NCBI RefSeq assembly: GCF_001553645.1
Contig: NZ_CP014231.1
Span: 868,001 to 932,000, forward strand
Length of the DNA: 64,000 bases
From: Leptotrichia sp. oral taxon 847
GTDB lineage: Bacteria; Fusobacteriota; Fusobacteriia; Fusobacteriales; Leptotrichiaceae
Direction: 5' to 3'
How positions within the stretch are numbered: position 1 is the stretch's first letter; the number at the start of each line of letters is the position of its first letter. The notes under the pieces were generated by a model. The model was given only the letters and a program-made list of their open reading frames with translations. It was not told the origin of the DNA and made no database searches. The translations under genes and the position numbers were made by a program. Of the stretch, positions 16,989 through 26,433 are shown one piece after another.

Positions 16989-17623
16989 TATAATTTACCA
17001 CTTTTTCTAAACAAATCTTTTACCCTCAAATTATTTTTTCTCGCTTTTAAAACCCACGAAACCGATCCTTGTACAAAATACAAAATTCTTAGCCAATTTT
17101 GATTTATATAAATATTCTCATCGCTTTTTAAAGTTAAAATATTATCAGAAAATTTTTCTAATGCTTTACCTAAATTTTTCAGAGGTCCTTTCCCAAATTT
17201 ACATTTTTTCAAATATGGCAACAATTCTCCTGCACCCACACCAACTCCTTGTCCCCATTTTGCCTTAACTTTCTCGCACCAGTTTTTCATCTGTAAAATT
17301 GCCAAATGATTTTGTTTTCCTTCATAAAATCCATTATTAACCACACAATAAATTTTACTTCCAGATTTTATAACTTTTTCCTTCTCAAATTCTACAAGTA
17401 ATTTTAGCAGATTGGATGGAATCCCATCAACATATAAAGGAAAAAGAAATATTAAAACATCGCTACTATAGATTTCATTTCTAATTTTATCATTTAGATT
17501 AAAAGAAATTGAATAATATTTTTTTATTTTATTTTCTTTAAGTAAAGACGAAAGATAATTTCCTAATATTTCAGAATTACTTTTAACTGCTTTTGGACTT
17601 CCATTTATTACAGTGATTTTCAT
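16988..17623 (-). CDS. Flavodoxin-fold NAD(P)H-dependent oxidoreductase, 211 aa
   Basis: The N-terminus ITVINGSPK with following Ser/Asn residues is the FMN-phosphate loop of NADPH-dependent FMN reductases and flavodoxin-like proteins. LIFLFPLYVDGIPSNLLKLL matches the second flavin-contact loop, and YCVVNNGFYEGKQ the third. The product is probably a soluble quinone, flavin or nitro-compound reductase; the substrate is unknown. It follows the related gene 17630-18178 by 6 bases and the TetR gene, forming a three-gene operon in which TetR probably controls both reductases. Confidence 0.8.
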   Translation of the reverse strand: MKITVINGSPKAVKSNSEILGNYLSSLLKENKIKKYYSISFNLNDKIRNEIYSSDVLIFLFPLYVDGIPSNLLKLLVEFEKEKVIKSGSKIYCVVNNGFYEGKQNHLAILQMKNWCEKVKAKWGQGVGVGAGELLPYLKKCKFGKGPLKNLGKALEKFSDNILTLKSDENIYINQNWLRILYFVQGSVSWVLKARKNNLRVKDLFRKSGKL

Positions 17624-17629
17624 ATTCCA

Positions 17630-18178
17630 TCATTCTCCTTGATCTTCTAAAAAAGAAACCTTAAAATTTTTTGTATTTAAATTCACACTATTAGCCTTTA
17701 CTATTTCTTTAGCCGCTGTCTTTTCACTTTGTGTCAATTTTTCACCATAAAAATATACATTTAAATCAAATCTCATTTTATTTCGTGCGACATGATGCAT
17801 TTCCTTATTCTTAAATTTAAAAAATGGCAACAAATATGGAATTGTTCTATCCAGTACATTTTTTACGAACGGACTATAAGAACCATAGACACATTGACTT
17901 ATAATCACAACTTTATCTGCCTTGGAATATAATGTTGCTAAATTTTCATATCCATCCCTAATTTTACATCTCCCAGGAGTTTTAATCCAGCATTCAAAAC
18001 ACCCCATGCAGCTTTTAATTCTATTATTATCACAAATTATAAATATATCTTCATCAGCTATTATTTTCTTTTGATTTATACTTTCTTTTATTTTATCTAT
18101 AATTTTTTCTTTTTTTTCAATTTTCCACTTCAAATTTTTCAATTTTTCATTATCTAAATCATGTATAATCAATTCCAT
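17630..18178 (-). CDS. Flavodoxin-family protein with cysteine motif, 182 aa
   Basis: The central part carries SCMGCFECWIKTPGRC followed by KIRD, the Cys-rich insertion found in iron-sulfur or flavin-type flavodoxin-family reductases. YGSYSPFVKNVLDR matches the flavin-binding loop of the NADPH-dependent FMN reductase family. I take the ATG at 18178 because AAGGTGAG precedes it; the GTG three codons earlier is part of that ribosome site. The gene sits in the TetR operon, 6 bases upstream of the second flavodoxin-fold gene. The substrate is unknown, and redox or detoxification of electrophiles is a reasonable inference. Confidence 0.78.
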   Translation of the reverse strand: MELIIHDLDNEKLKNLKWKIEKKEKIIDKIKESINQKKIIADEDIFIICDNNRIKSCMGCFECWIKTPGRCKIRDGYENLATLYSKADKVVIISQCVYGSYSPFVKNVLDRTIPYLLPFFKFKNKEMHHVARNKMRFDLNVYFYGEKLTQSEKTAAKEIVKANSVNLNTKNFKVSFLEDQGE

Positions 18179-18236
18179 ATTTCTCACCTTATTTAAGATT
18201 CAGCCTCATATAGCATAACAAAATTCCATTTTGATA

Positions 18237-18845
18237 TTACTTTACTATACAAACTGATTTTATTATCTCTTCTATTTTTTCTTCCCAAATTTCAGAATGT
18301 TTTAATATTATATCATTCATAATCATTATTGTTACTAATCCCTGTACTAATGCCCACATTGCTATAATTTTATCTTGTATAGCTTGATTTGGTACATCTG
18401 CTTTTTGAAGTACTTTAGTTGCCTCACTTTTTAATATATTAAAAGCACTTTGATTACTATTTTCTATTTCTGAAAACTCTGACAATAAATCTATTTTTGT
18501 ATTACTTCTTGAAATTATAAAATAATAATACTCATGATTTTCACAAAAAAACATAACATATGTTTTTCCTAATTTTACCAATAAATCTTCGTTATTTTCA
18601 TATTTTTTTCTCGTCTTAGCCAATTCCATTGCTAATATTTTCCAAATATAATCACTCATTGCTTCAAGTAAATCACTTTTTTTCTTAAAATATGTATAGG
18701 GAGCCGCATTACTTACTCCACACATTTTAGCTATTCTTCTTAAAGATAATTTTTCTTCCCCCACCTCATTTATCATTTCTATCCCCTTTTCAATCAATTC
18801 TTCTCTCAGATTTCCATGATGATAGCTCTTTTTAGATTTCTCCAT
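18237..18845 (-). CDS. TetR/AcrR-family repressor
   Basis: A 202-residue regulator. The N-terminal HTH (about residues 12-60) shows LRRIAKMCGVSNAAPYTYFKKKSDLLEAM, the classic TetR recognition helix. The C-terminal ligand domain is divergent. It is the first gene of an operon with two flavodoxin-fold reductases. Its own promoter (18881-18909) contains a palindrome over the -10 box and a direct repeat, so autorepression is likely. The inducer is unknown; a quinone or electrophile would fit the target genes. Confidence 0.9.
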   Translation of the reverse strand: MEKSKKSYHHGNLREELIEKGIEMINEVGEEKLSLRRIAKMCGVSNAAPYTYFKKKSDLLEAMSDYIWKILAMELAKTRKKYENNEDLLVKLGKTYVMFFCENHEYYYFIISRSNTKIDLLSEFSEIENSNQSAFNILKSEATKVLQKADVPNQAIQDKIIAMWALVQGLVTIMIMNDIILKHSEIWEEKIEEIIKSVCIVK

Positions 18846-18866
18846 TTTATTGACCTTTCATTTATC

Positions 18867-18910
18867 TTATCACTGTAAAGATTATACAATTTAATCTTAA
18901 CACTGTCAAG
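18867..18910 (-). promoter_or_regulatory. TetR operon promoter with candidate operator
   Basis: On the minus strand: TTGACA (18904-18909), 17 bases, TATAAT (18881-18886). A perfect palindrome AAGATTA-7-TAATCTT (18878-18898) covers the -10 box. A direct repeat TTATCACTGTAAAG / TTAACACTGTCAAG (18867-18880 and 18897-18910) has a 30-base period. Either may be the repressor site. Confidence 0.75.
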
Positions 18911-18948
18911 TTTATTTTGAAAATTTTTTTATTTTTAACTTAAATTTT

Positions 18949-19167
18949 TTAAATATCTTTCGGCACCTCATAAGCCTGATGGCAAATTGGACATTCCAAA
19001 TATTCTTTCCTTGCACTTATCGGAAAAACTGGTATCCAAAACAAAGTAAACCAGTCACGATATTCCATAAAATTCCAATCAGATGTATTGTTGCATCTTG
19101 AACAATGACAGTTTTCTAGTGTTCCTAAATTTTTAAATTTTCTTTTCGTTCCAAATATTAAAATCAT
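18949..19167 (-). CDS. Small zinc-ribbon protein, 72 aa
   Basis: Two Cys pairs, NCHCSRCNN and ECPICHQAYEVP, flank a tryptophan-rich stretch (WNFMEYRDWFTLFWIPVFPIS). This is the layout of small zinc-ribbon domain proteins, in which the hydrophobic centre may touch the membrane. I start at the ATG at 19167, which has AAAGGAGAAG upstream. A longer reading from TTG at 19206 would begin inside the preceding hairpin. The function is unknown. Confidence 0.75.
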   Translation of the reverse strand: MILIFGTKRKFKNLGTLENCHCSRCNNTSDWNFMEYRDWFTLFWIPVFPISARKEYLECPICHQAYEVPKDI

Positions 19168-19203
19168 TCTGGATGCTTCTCCTTTAATTTTTACATTTTT
19201 TGA

Positions 19204-19223
19204 CAAGGGGTCAAGACCCCTTG
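19204..19223. terminator. Strong hairpin between aspS and the zinc-ribbon gene
   Basis: CAAGGGGT (19204-19211) pairs perfectly with ACCCCTTG (19216-19223) around a 4-base loop. On the minus strand, downstream of aspS, it is followed by TCAAAAAATG rather than a T run, so intrinsic termination is uncertain. mRNA processing or stabilisation is also possible. Confidence 0.5.
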
Positions 19224-19255
19224 CTAATCTTTTAATTATAAAATTTTTTTAATTA

Positions 19256-21037
19256 CTAATCTTCTTTTTCAATTTCCAGTAATTTCAATCTCAAGTCATC
19301 TTCAAGCATTTGTTCTTCAATTCTCGCAGGTGCTCCAGTCATCAAGTCTTGTCCTTTATTCGTTTTAGGGAACGGAATTACTTCTTTTATTGAATCTTCC
19401 TTCAACATCGCCATAAGCCATCTGTCTATTCCATAAGCAAGTCCTCCATGTGGCGGAACTCCATATTTTAAGACTTCCAAGAAAAATCCAAATTTATCTT
19501 CCAATTCTTCTTGGCTAAATCCTAATTTTTCAAAAACTTTTGCTTGTAAATCTTCATCGTGAATTCTAATACTTCCTCCACCGATTTCATAACCATTTAA
19601 GACAATATCGTATGAATCTGTCTTAATTTTTGCAAGTTCATTCGTATCAAGATACTTTCTATCTTCTTCCTTAATTGAAGTAAACGGATGGTGTTGTGCT
19701 TTATATCTATTTTCTTCTTCACTCCATTCAAACATAGGAAAATCAACTACCCATAAGAATTTAAACGCATTTTTGTCAATTAATTCCAACTCTTCTCCCA
19801 ATTTCAATCTCAATGCTCCCAATCCATCATGCACAACTTTGTATTTATCAGCCAAAATTAACGCAACTTCATTATTTTTAATTCCCAATTTTTCAATAAT
19901 TTGTGCCAATTTTTCTTCTGAAAAGAATTTTGCAATTGGAGAATTTATTTCCCCATTTTCATTCATTTTAATATACGCCAAACCTTTTGCTTTAAAGTAT
20001 GTTTTCACATAATCTTCCAAATCTTTAATATATTTTCTTGAGAATTTTTTTGCATTTGGTGCAACAATCGCTTTCACATTTCCACCATCTTTCAACGCAT
20101 TTTCAAAAACGCCAAATCCACAATCAGAAGTTTCTCTAGACAAATCAATCAATTTCATATCAAATCTCAAATCTGGTTTATCTGAACCATAAAAATTCAT
20201 AGCATCATCGTAGCTCATTTGAGGAAATTTTTCAGTAATTTCAATTCCTGTTACATCTTTAAATACTGTCTTTGTCAATTCTTCAGCCATTGAAATCACA
20301 TCTTTCTGCTCAACAAACGACATTTCCACATCTAATTGAGTAAATTCAGGCTGTCTGTCAGCTCTCAAATCTTCATCTCTAAAACATTTTGCCAATTGGT
20401 AATATTTGTCAATCCCAGAAACCATAAGTATTTGCTTAAATAATTGTGGTGATTGTGGCAATGCATAAAAATCACCTTTGTTAGTTCTACTTGGCACGAT
20501 AAAATCCCTTGCTCCTTCAGGTGTCGCTTTTGCCAAAATCGGAGTGTCGACATCCAAAAATCCATTTTTATTCATAAATTTTCTAATCGAAAACAGCATA
20601 TCATTTCTTTTAATAATATTATTTAACATTTTCGGTCTTCTAATATCCAAATATCTATAAGTCAATCTCATATTTTCACTAAGATTCCCAGTTTCACTAA
20701 TCTCAAACGGCAGCTGCTTTGCTCGGCTTAAAACCTCAATTTTTTTTGCTTCAATTTCAATATCCCCAGTTGGAATATTTTTATTTTTACTACTTCTTTC
20801 AGCCACAAATCCTGTAACCTTCAAAACCCATTCATTCTTATATTTTCTAGCTTCCTCAAAAAGCTCACTCCCAGAAACTTCCTCATTCAACAAAATCTGG
20901 GTAATCCCATATCTATCCCTCAAATCAATAAACACAAAGTGCCCCAAATCCCTAACTTTAGAAATCCATCCCGACAAAGTTACTTCTTCGCCAATATTTT
21001 CCATTCTTAACTCATTTAATTTATAGTTTCTATACAT
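19256..21037 (-). CDS. aspS: Aspartyl-tRNA synthetase
   Basis: A 593-residue class II synthetase of the bacterial AspRS type. The N-terminal OB-fold anticodon domain ([19 protein letters not shown]) is followed by the catalytic core with [36 protein letters not shown] (motif 2), a GAD insertion domain, and motif 3 in [12 protein letters not shown]. The length matches bacterial AspRS (about 590). It charges tRNA-Asp; whether it also acts on tRNA-Asn cannot be decided here. The ribosome site is AAAGGACAAAAAATG. Confidence 0.97.
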   Translation of the reverse strand: MYRNYKLNELRMENIGEEVTLSGWISKVRDLGHFVFIDLRDRYGITQILLNEEVSGSELFEEARKYKNEWVLKVTGFVAERSSKNKNIPTGDIEIEAKKIEVLSRAKQLPFEISETGNLSENMRLTYRYLDIRRPKMLNNIIKRNDMLFSIRKFMNKNGFLDVDTPILAKATPEGARDFIVPSRTNKGDFYALPQSPQLFKQILMVSGIDKYYQLAKCFRDEDLRADRQPEFTQLDVEMSFVEQKDVISMAEELTKTVFKDVTGIEITEKFPQMSYDDAMNFYGSDKPDLRFDMKLIDLSRETSDCGFGVFENALKDGGNVKAIVAPNAKKFSRKYIKDLEDYVKTYFKAKGLAYIKMNENGEINSPIAKFFSEEKLAQIIEKLGIKNNEVALILADKYKVVHDGLGALRLKLGEELELIDKNAFKFLWVVDFPMFEWSEEENRYKAQHHPFTSIKEEDRKYLDTNELAKIKTDSYDIVLNGYEIGGGSIRIHDEDLQAKVFEKLGFSQEELEDKFGFFLEVLKYGVPPHGGLAYGIDRWLMAMLKEDSIKEVIPFPKTNKGQDLMTGAPARIEEQMLEDDLRLKLLEIEKED

Positions 21038-21115
21038 TTTTTGTCCTTTCTTTATTTAATAATTTTATATTTTTTCTATAAAATTTAGTACAATCTATTT
21101 TTTTTATAATTTATC

Positions 21116-21748
21116 TTATTTCATTTCATTCCAACTTTTTTCCACAACTTTTTGCATTTCTATCACATCTTTTGGCAATCCTTCAACAGTTATTTCATAA
21201 AGCTTGTCTTTCACAATAACACTATTTTTAATCATTGATTTTCCTTGAAAATCTGTCAATACAAACCGCATTCCTTTATGACCATTCAAAATTACTGGTT
21301 CTAGCGACATTTTATTTTCAGAGACTCCTGCTTTTTTATATTTATCATACACATTTTTTAACATTTTTTCTACTGCCTTTTCTGAATTCATATTTTTGTA
21401 CTCTTTAGCTAAATCATATGACATAAGCGTGTAAATATCACCATTTCCTTTGCTCATTTGCATTGCATATACTGGTAATCTAACATCAGCAAATAATGTC
21501 CAACCTTCTATTTTAGGATATTCGATAAAACCTACTTTTTCATTTCCAAATCTACCTTTTTCAAAATATTTCATCGAATCTATATATATTTTTCTCTTTT
21601 CAGTTTCAACTTTTTTAACTATCTCTTGTCCCTTTTCAGAATTCAAATCTAATAAACATCCAATATGTCCCGCAGGTTTATAACAATTTTCAGAATATAA
21701 ACTTAATGCACTAATCAAAAGTAACGCTGTAAAAAAAATCTTTTTCAT
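21116..21748 (-). CDS. Unknown secreted protein, 210 aa
   Basis: Signal peptide MKKIFFTALLLISALSLYSE, then a 190-residue domain with two Cys near the N-terminus of the mature protein (ENCYKPAGHIGCLLD), which may form a disulfide. No family is recognised. It lies 12 bases after hisS on the same strand, so probably the same transcript, and upstream of aspS. A periplasmic or outer-membrane-associated location is inferred. Confidence 0.75.
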   Translation of the reverse strand: MKKIFFTALLLISALSLYSENCYKPAGHIGCLLDLNSEKGQEIVKKVETEKRKIYIDSMKYFEKGRFGNEKVGFIEYPKIEGWTLFADVRLPVYAMQMSKGNGDIYTLMSYDLAKEYKNMNSEKAVEKMLKNVYDKYKKAGVSENKMSLEPVILNGHKGMRFVLTDFQGKSMIKNSVIVKDKLYEITVEGLPKDVIEMQKVVEKSWNEMK

Positions 21749-21760
21749 CTTAATACTCCT

Positions 21761-23005
21761 TTAAATTTCTTGTTTCAAAATCTCCAAAACTTCCTCAAAG
21801 CTATATTTTTCTTGCTCTCCAGTACTAAACTTCTTAACCGTAATCACGTTTTCATCTCGCTCTTCTTCCCCTAAAATCAAAACATATTCAGCATTTTCAC
21901 GGTTTGCCTTTTTCATTTGTGCTCCAAAGCTTTTTGCATTGTAGTCAAAGTTTACTTTAATACCATTTTTTCTAAGTTCGTTTACTGTTTTCACAAAATA
22001 TTCTTTTGTGTCATCAAAATAAATCACATAAATTTTTTTTTCTTCTTCAGAAATTATAGAATCATCCATTAACATTGCGATTCTTTCCATTCCAGCGGCA
22101 AATCCAATTCCAGGAACTTTCGCATTTCCTAATATTTCAAGCAATCTGTCGTATCGTCCACCCGCTAGAACTGTCGCTTGCGACCCCAATTTATTCGATT
22201 TAATTTCAAAAACTGTGTCCGAATAATAATCAAGCCCTCTAACTAATTTATCATTTACGACATAATTCACGCCCAACAATTCCAAATATTTTTTAGTAGC
22301 TTCAAAATATTTTTTACTTTCTTCATCTAAATAATCGTAAAGTTTTGGTGCATTTTTAAACTCTTCCTGATCGCCTTTATCCTTAGAATCCAAAGCTCTC
22401 AAAGGATTTTTCTCATATCTTTTTTGTGAATCCTCACTCAATTTATCAAGTCTTTCAAACATAAATTTTTTCAAATCTTCAATATATTTTTTTCTCGACT
22501 CAACATTTCCCAAACTGTTAATTTCCACAACCAATTCAGTAATTCCTAGCTCTTCAAGAAAATCACAACCCATTTTAATAATTTCTGCATCCAGATATGC
22601 ACTTCTCACACCAAACATTTCCACTCCTGTTTGATGAAATTCTCTCATTCTCCCTTTTTGAGGCGCTTCATATCTGTACATTGGACCGTTGTAAAACCAT
22701 TTTACAATCGGAGAAGACTTATGAAATCCAGCTTCAAGATACGCTCTTACAACTCCCGCAGTCCCTTCTGGACGCATTGTAACATCTCTTTCTCCCTTAT
22801 CTTTAAAATCGTACATTTCTTTAGAAACAACATCAGTCTCATCTCCAACTCCTCGTTTGAAAAGCTCTGTTTCTTCCAAAATCGGCGTAATTATCCGCTC
22901 AAATCCATATTTTACAAAAACTTTTTTTGAAACACCCACAATCGCATCATATTTTTTCACATCATCTGAATATCTATCTTTCATTCCTTTTAAGGCGGTT
23001 ATCAT
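21761..23005 (-). CDS. hisS: Histidyl-tRNA synthetase
   Basis: A 414-residue class II synthetase. The N-terminal LKGMKDR motif is followed by RIITPILEETELF (motif 1), TMRPEGTAGVVRAYLE, YNGPMYRYEAPQKGRMREFHQTGVEMFG (motif 2 region), LVRGLDYYSDTVFE (histidine A motif) and GIGFAAGMERI (motif 3). The C-terminal anticodon domain starts near residue 325. It charges tRNA-His. A secreted protein and aspS follow on the same strand; the hisS-aspS pairing is common in many bacteria. Confidence 0.97.
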   Translation of the reverse strand: MITALKGMKDRYSDDVKKYDAIVGVSKKVFVKYGFERIITPILEETELFKRGVGDETDVVSKEMYDFKDKGERDVTMRPEGTAGVVRAYLEAGFHKSSPIVKWFYNGPMYRYEAPQKGRMREFHQTGVEMFGVRSAYLDAEIIKMGCDFLEELGITELVVEINSLGNVESRKKYIEDLKKFMFERLDKLSEDSQKRYEKNPLRALDSKDKGDQEEFKNAPKLYDYLDEESKKYFEATKKYLELLGVNYVVNDKLVRGLDYYSDTVFEIKSNKLGSQATVLAGGRYDRLLEILGNAKVPGIGFAAGMERIAMLMDDSIISEEEKKIYVIYFDDTKEYFVKTVNELRKNGIKVNFDYNAKSFGAQMKKANRENAEYVLILGEEERDENVITVKKFSTGEQEKYSFEEVLEILKQEI

Positions 23006-23099
23006 ATTTTTTTCCTTTCTTAATTAATATCGTCAATTTTATTTTATAAATTATTATATCACAATTGACTAAAGATTTTAAGATGTGGGATTTTATAGT

Positions 23100-24611
23100 T
23101 TAATTTATTTTATTTTTCTCATCTTCAATCAAATCTCTTAAATCATTGCTTCCTTCTTCATAAATTATTTTTGCGATAACTCTCAAAATTTTGTACAATT
23201 TTCTTAAACCGTAAAATATCAAAATTGTCAAAAGAAAAGTCTGAGAAAATAGTAGCGAAAATAATAAATTTATATTTTTGTTGATTTTATATAAACTTTT
23301 TTCCAAAAAAAGGCTAAAAACGATATTTCTTAATAAATAAACTTGCAAAGGAATATAAATTGCTGTTGCCATGCGAATTATTTTTAATATTGAAAGCACA
23401 AGTTTTCTCACTTCAAATGGATATTTTTTCTCTCTTTGTAAAATATGGTACATAATCTTTTCTTTTGTAATAAATTCCAAATCATAATATCTATCTTTTA
23501 AAGTCAAAAGTAACACTAAAATTACTGAAATTAAAAACATTACATAATTAATCTTTTTTTTATTTTTCAGCTTTTTATCCACAATAAAAATTTCTTTTCC
23601 CTTACTTTTTCGAAAATAGCGGTAACTACTGTTTAAAGGCAAATAAATTCCATTTGAAAGTTTTATAATTTTTCCTGAAATAATGTTTCCAGTGTAAACT
23701 TTATCTTTTGAAAAAATTTTTACAACATTATTTTTTAAGTCAATATATTCGCCTCTTTGAGATTTTAAATCACTATTTCCTTCGTCAAAATTATTTTTAT
23801 TTTTTTCGTAATAAAGCATTAGGCTGCTATTTTCCTTAACTAATAAATTTTCAACTCTGTAATTTCCTTCTATTTTATTTACAGGACTAATAATTTTCCC
23901 ATTTTTGTCAACTGACCATTTAAAATGATTGTTTTCATTTAAAATTTCAATAGTTGAATTTTTCAGCAAATCTACTTTGTCAATATCATCGCTTTCCAAA
24001 ATTAAAAAACTTTGATTTTTTTTCAAAAGAGTTAACGTATAATTTTTAAAAGTAAAATTTGCTAGACACAACAAAATTATTCCGAAAATTATTTTAACTA
24101 ATTTTATGTGCAGATAAAATGTTCCGATATAGAACTTTTTAGTTATTTGCACAAAAAATAAAGTTATCCATCTAATAATGACAATACTCATCCAAACTAT
24201 GATAAATGTCACCCAACCTACAAAAATTAATAAATAAATGTGATAATTTAAAACTTTAATTTGCCAGGCAATGTTTAAAGAAGTTAGTATTAACATTGTA
24301 TAAACTGATATTTCCAAAAAAAATTGAGATAAATCTATTATTTTAATTTGATTATTTTTTATTTTTAAATATTTTTCCCGCCTGTAATAAAGTTTTTTTA
24401 TATTTTTTTTAGTTTTATTTTTTTCATATCGCTTTTTTAATCCTTTTATTTCATTTTCCGATCTTTTTAACATCGTAAATTTAAAATTTTTTAAACGTAC
24501 ATCATTTTTTAAATACTTATTTTCTTTACGCATAAGATCAACTTTTGTAGAAATAAGATAAGATACGATAATTTTATACAAAACTTGTAAAACTTTTATA
24601 ATTTCTTGCAT
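23100..24611 (-). CDS. Unknown membrane protein, 503 aa
   Basis: Not recognised. A very basic, Lys-rich N-terminal region of about 85 residues is followed by helices at about 95-115, 125-150 and 165-190. A soluble, mostly beta-looking domain (about 200-340) then precedes a helix near 350 and more membrane segments from about 400 to 480. The pattern suggests an inner-membrane protein with an extracytoplasmic domain between membrane blocks. The start has AAAGGAGGAAAAATG. It sits between hisS and the GH57 gene and has no clear operon partner. Confidence 0.65.
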   Translation of the reverse strand: MQEIIKVLQVLYKIIVSYLISTKVDLMRKENKYLKNDVRLKNFKFTMLKRSENEIKGLKKRYEKNKTKKNIKKLYYRREKYLKIKNNQIKIIDLSQFFLEISVYTMLILTSLNIAWQIKVLNYHIYLLIFVGWVTFIIVWMSIVIIRWITLFFVQITKKFYIGTFYLHIKLVKIIFGIILLCLANFTFKNYTLTLLKKNQSFLILESDDIDKVDLLKNSTIEILNENNHFKWSVDKNGKIISPVNKIEGNYRVENLLVKENSSLMLYYEKNKNNFDEGNSDLKSQRGEYIDLKNNVVKIFSKDKVYTGNIISGKIIKLSNGIYLPLNSSYRYFRKSKGKEIFIVDKKLKNKKKINYVMFLISVILVLLLTLKDRYYDLEFITKEKIMYHILQREKKYPFEVRKLVLSILKIIRMATAIYIPLQVYLLRNIVFSLFLEKSLYKINKNINLLFSLLFSQTFLLTILIFYGLRKLYKILRVIAKIIYEEGSNDLRDLIEDEKNKIN

Positions 24612-24660
24612 TTTTCCTCCTTTTTTTAATTTTTTACTTTCTATAATTTTTTATATTATA

Positions 24661-24690
24661 TAAAAAAGACTGGCTCAAGTCCAGTCTTAA
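24661..24690 (-). terminator. Rho-independent terminator after the GH57 gene
   Basis: AAGACTGG (24666-24673) pairs with CCAGTCTT (24681-24688). On the minus strand the hairpin is followed by TTTTTTATAT. It lies 30 bases after the stop of the GH57 gene. Confidence 0.85.
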
Positions 24691-24719
24691 ATATCAGAAT
24701 ATCTTTATTTATCCAATTT

Positions 24720-26312
24720 TTACAGCCAACTGCTTTTATACATTCTGTAATCCATTTCAGGGAAAATATTATCTCTACTTTCTATTTCAGTAAGCCAGCT
24801 TTCGTCAAGTGAACCGCCTTTAAAATCTTCGTAAATTTTAAATAATCTATTTACATGATCGCTTATTTTTTTGTGAGCATAACCTACCATTGTTCCTGTG
24901 TACATTATAAATTCCCAGCAAGAAGTCTGTGCCATAACCAATTCTCTCGCAGCTTGATTTAAAGCTCTGTATTCCAATTCGTTGTATGGTTCTCTTCCGT
25001 TTGCAAGTTCTATCATTTTTGCTGCTGCTTTGTGTAAGTGTCTGTAGACATAGTCATTTGAGCCGTCTATCCAAACGTCATAATATCCATTTGCTCCCCA
25101 GCTTGACATACTTACATCCACAATTTGGTTAGTCGGATATTTTTGTAAATATTTGTATGGTGTAATTGTTGAAAAGTCTGATTCTGCTGCTGCTCTAAAT
25201 ACCCATTCCAAGAAAATAGGACCTTCATACCACCAATGTCCATATAATTCTGCATCGTATGGTGAAATGACGATAGGTTTTCTATATTTCATTTTTGAAG
25301 CTAAAAATTGAATTTGTTTTGAACGGTTAAACACAAAATTGTAAGCGTGTTCTTTAGCTCTGTTATAAGCTAAATCAGGGTCGTAAACTGCTTTATAGCT
25401 TCCTTTTTTATCTGTAATCGCGTGATATTTTATTCCAATATTTCTTCTTACGCCGTCGCTGTGCAAATAAGGTTTTATGTAATCGTAGTCCAATTCATAT
25501 CCTGCATCTTTGTGAAACTCTCTATAAACTCCATCTCCAGGATACCCAATTTCTGAACTCCACACTTGTTCTGACGATTCCAAATCACGTGCAAATGCCG
25601 CAACATAATTTCTTGTATAAACGGGTGAATAAATACCGTAAACTGGTCTTGGATCACTGTGCATTATTCCGTGAGCATCAACTAAAAAGTAACGAAATCC
25701 ATGATTTTCCAAAAATTTATCTTGTCCAGGATAATAAGCACATTCTGCAAGCCATATTCCTTTAGGTTCTCTTCCAAAGTTTTTTATGTAATCTTTTTTT
25801 GCCATATAAACCTGAGCGTTTACTGCTTCTGGATAATCTTTCATAACAGGTAAAAATCCGTGTGTTGCTGTAACAGGAATAATTTCCAAATTTCCCTGAT
25901 CTTGAAATTTTCTAAATGCTCCCACCAAATCTCTTCCATATTTTTTCTCAAAAACATCTTTTGCTCTTTGATTGAACCAAAAATTATGTTTGGCAACTTT
26001 TTCCATATCCGGATAAGGTTTTAATCTCTCCAATTCTTTTTTGCAAAGGTCAATAAGTTTATCAATATGTTTTAAATATCTATTTCTTAATAAATCGTCA
26101 TTCAACATATTTACAAGTGTCCCCGACATTGTTATTGTCATATTCCAAGGAACATTATCTCTCGTTAAATTTTCAAACATTTCCAAAAGTGGAATATATG
26201 TTTCTGTGATCGCTTCATATAACCAATCTTCTTCCAAAAATTCTTCATACTCAGGATGTCTTACGTAAGGTAAATGTGCGTGCAAAACAAAACTTAAATA
26301 TCCATTATTCAT
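24720..26312 (-). CDS. GH57-family 1,4-alpha-glucan branching enzyme-like protein
   Basis: A 530-residue protein of the DUF1957/GH57 group. The N-terminal catalytic barrel starts with FVLHAHLPYVRHPE. WLAECAYYPGQDKF contains the expected nucleophile Glu, and ISPYDAELYGHWWYEGP the acid/base Asp. A C-terminal helical domain follows (SWGANGYYDVW). Characterised members transfer alpha-1,4-glucan chains to alpha-1,6 branches of glycogen. No other glycogen gene lies nearby. The true start is the ATG at 26312, because the ATG five codons upstream overlaps its ribosome site (ATGGAGGAAAAAAGT). The protein is probably cytosolic, as there is no signal peptide. Confidence 0.88.
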   Translation of the reverse strand: MNNGYLSFVLHAHLPYVRHPEYEEFLEEDWLYEAITETYIPLLEMFENLTRDNVPWNMTITMSGTLVNMLNDDLLRNRYLKHIDKLIDLCKKELERLKPYPDMEKVAKHNFWFNQRAKDVFEKKYGRDLVGAFRKFQDQGNLEIIPVTATHGFLPVMKDYPEAVNAQVYMAKKDYIKNFGREPKGIWLAECAYYPGQDKFLENHGFRYFLVDAHGIMHSDPRPVYGIYSPVYTRNYVAAFARDLESSEQVWSSEIGYPGDGVYREFHKDAGYELDYDYIKPYLHSDGVRRNIGIKYHAITDKKGSYKAVYDPDLAYNRAKEHAYNFVFNRSKQIQFLASKMKYRKPIVISPYDAELYGHWWYEGPIFLEWVFRAAAESDFSTITPYKYLQKYPTNQIVDVSMSSWGANGYYDVWIDGSNDYVYRHLHKAAAKMIELANGREPYNELEYRALNQAARELVMAQTSCWEFIMYTGTMVGYAHKKISDHVNRLFKIYEDFKGGSLDESWLTEIESRDNIFPEMDYRMYKSSWL

Positions 26313-26433
26313 ACTTTTTTCCTCCATACTAAAATTTTTTACTATATATTATTTATACCATATTTTTCAACATTTTTAAAGTCTTATTTTAAATATCTTT
26401 TTTATATTTTTTTTTAACTAATGTTTACAAAAA

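Noticed and set aside
23006-23099. T-box leaders for hisS, aspS or leuS
   Set aside because: The upstream regions are short and lack the T-box sequence and antiterminator structure.
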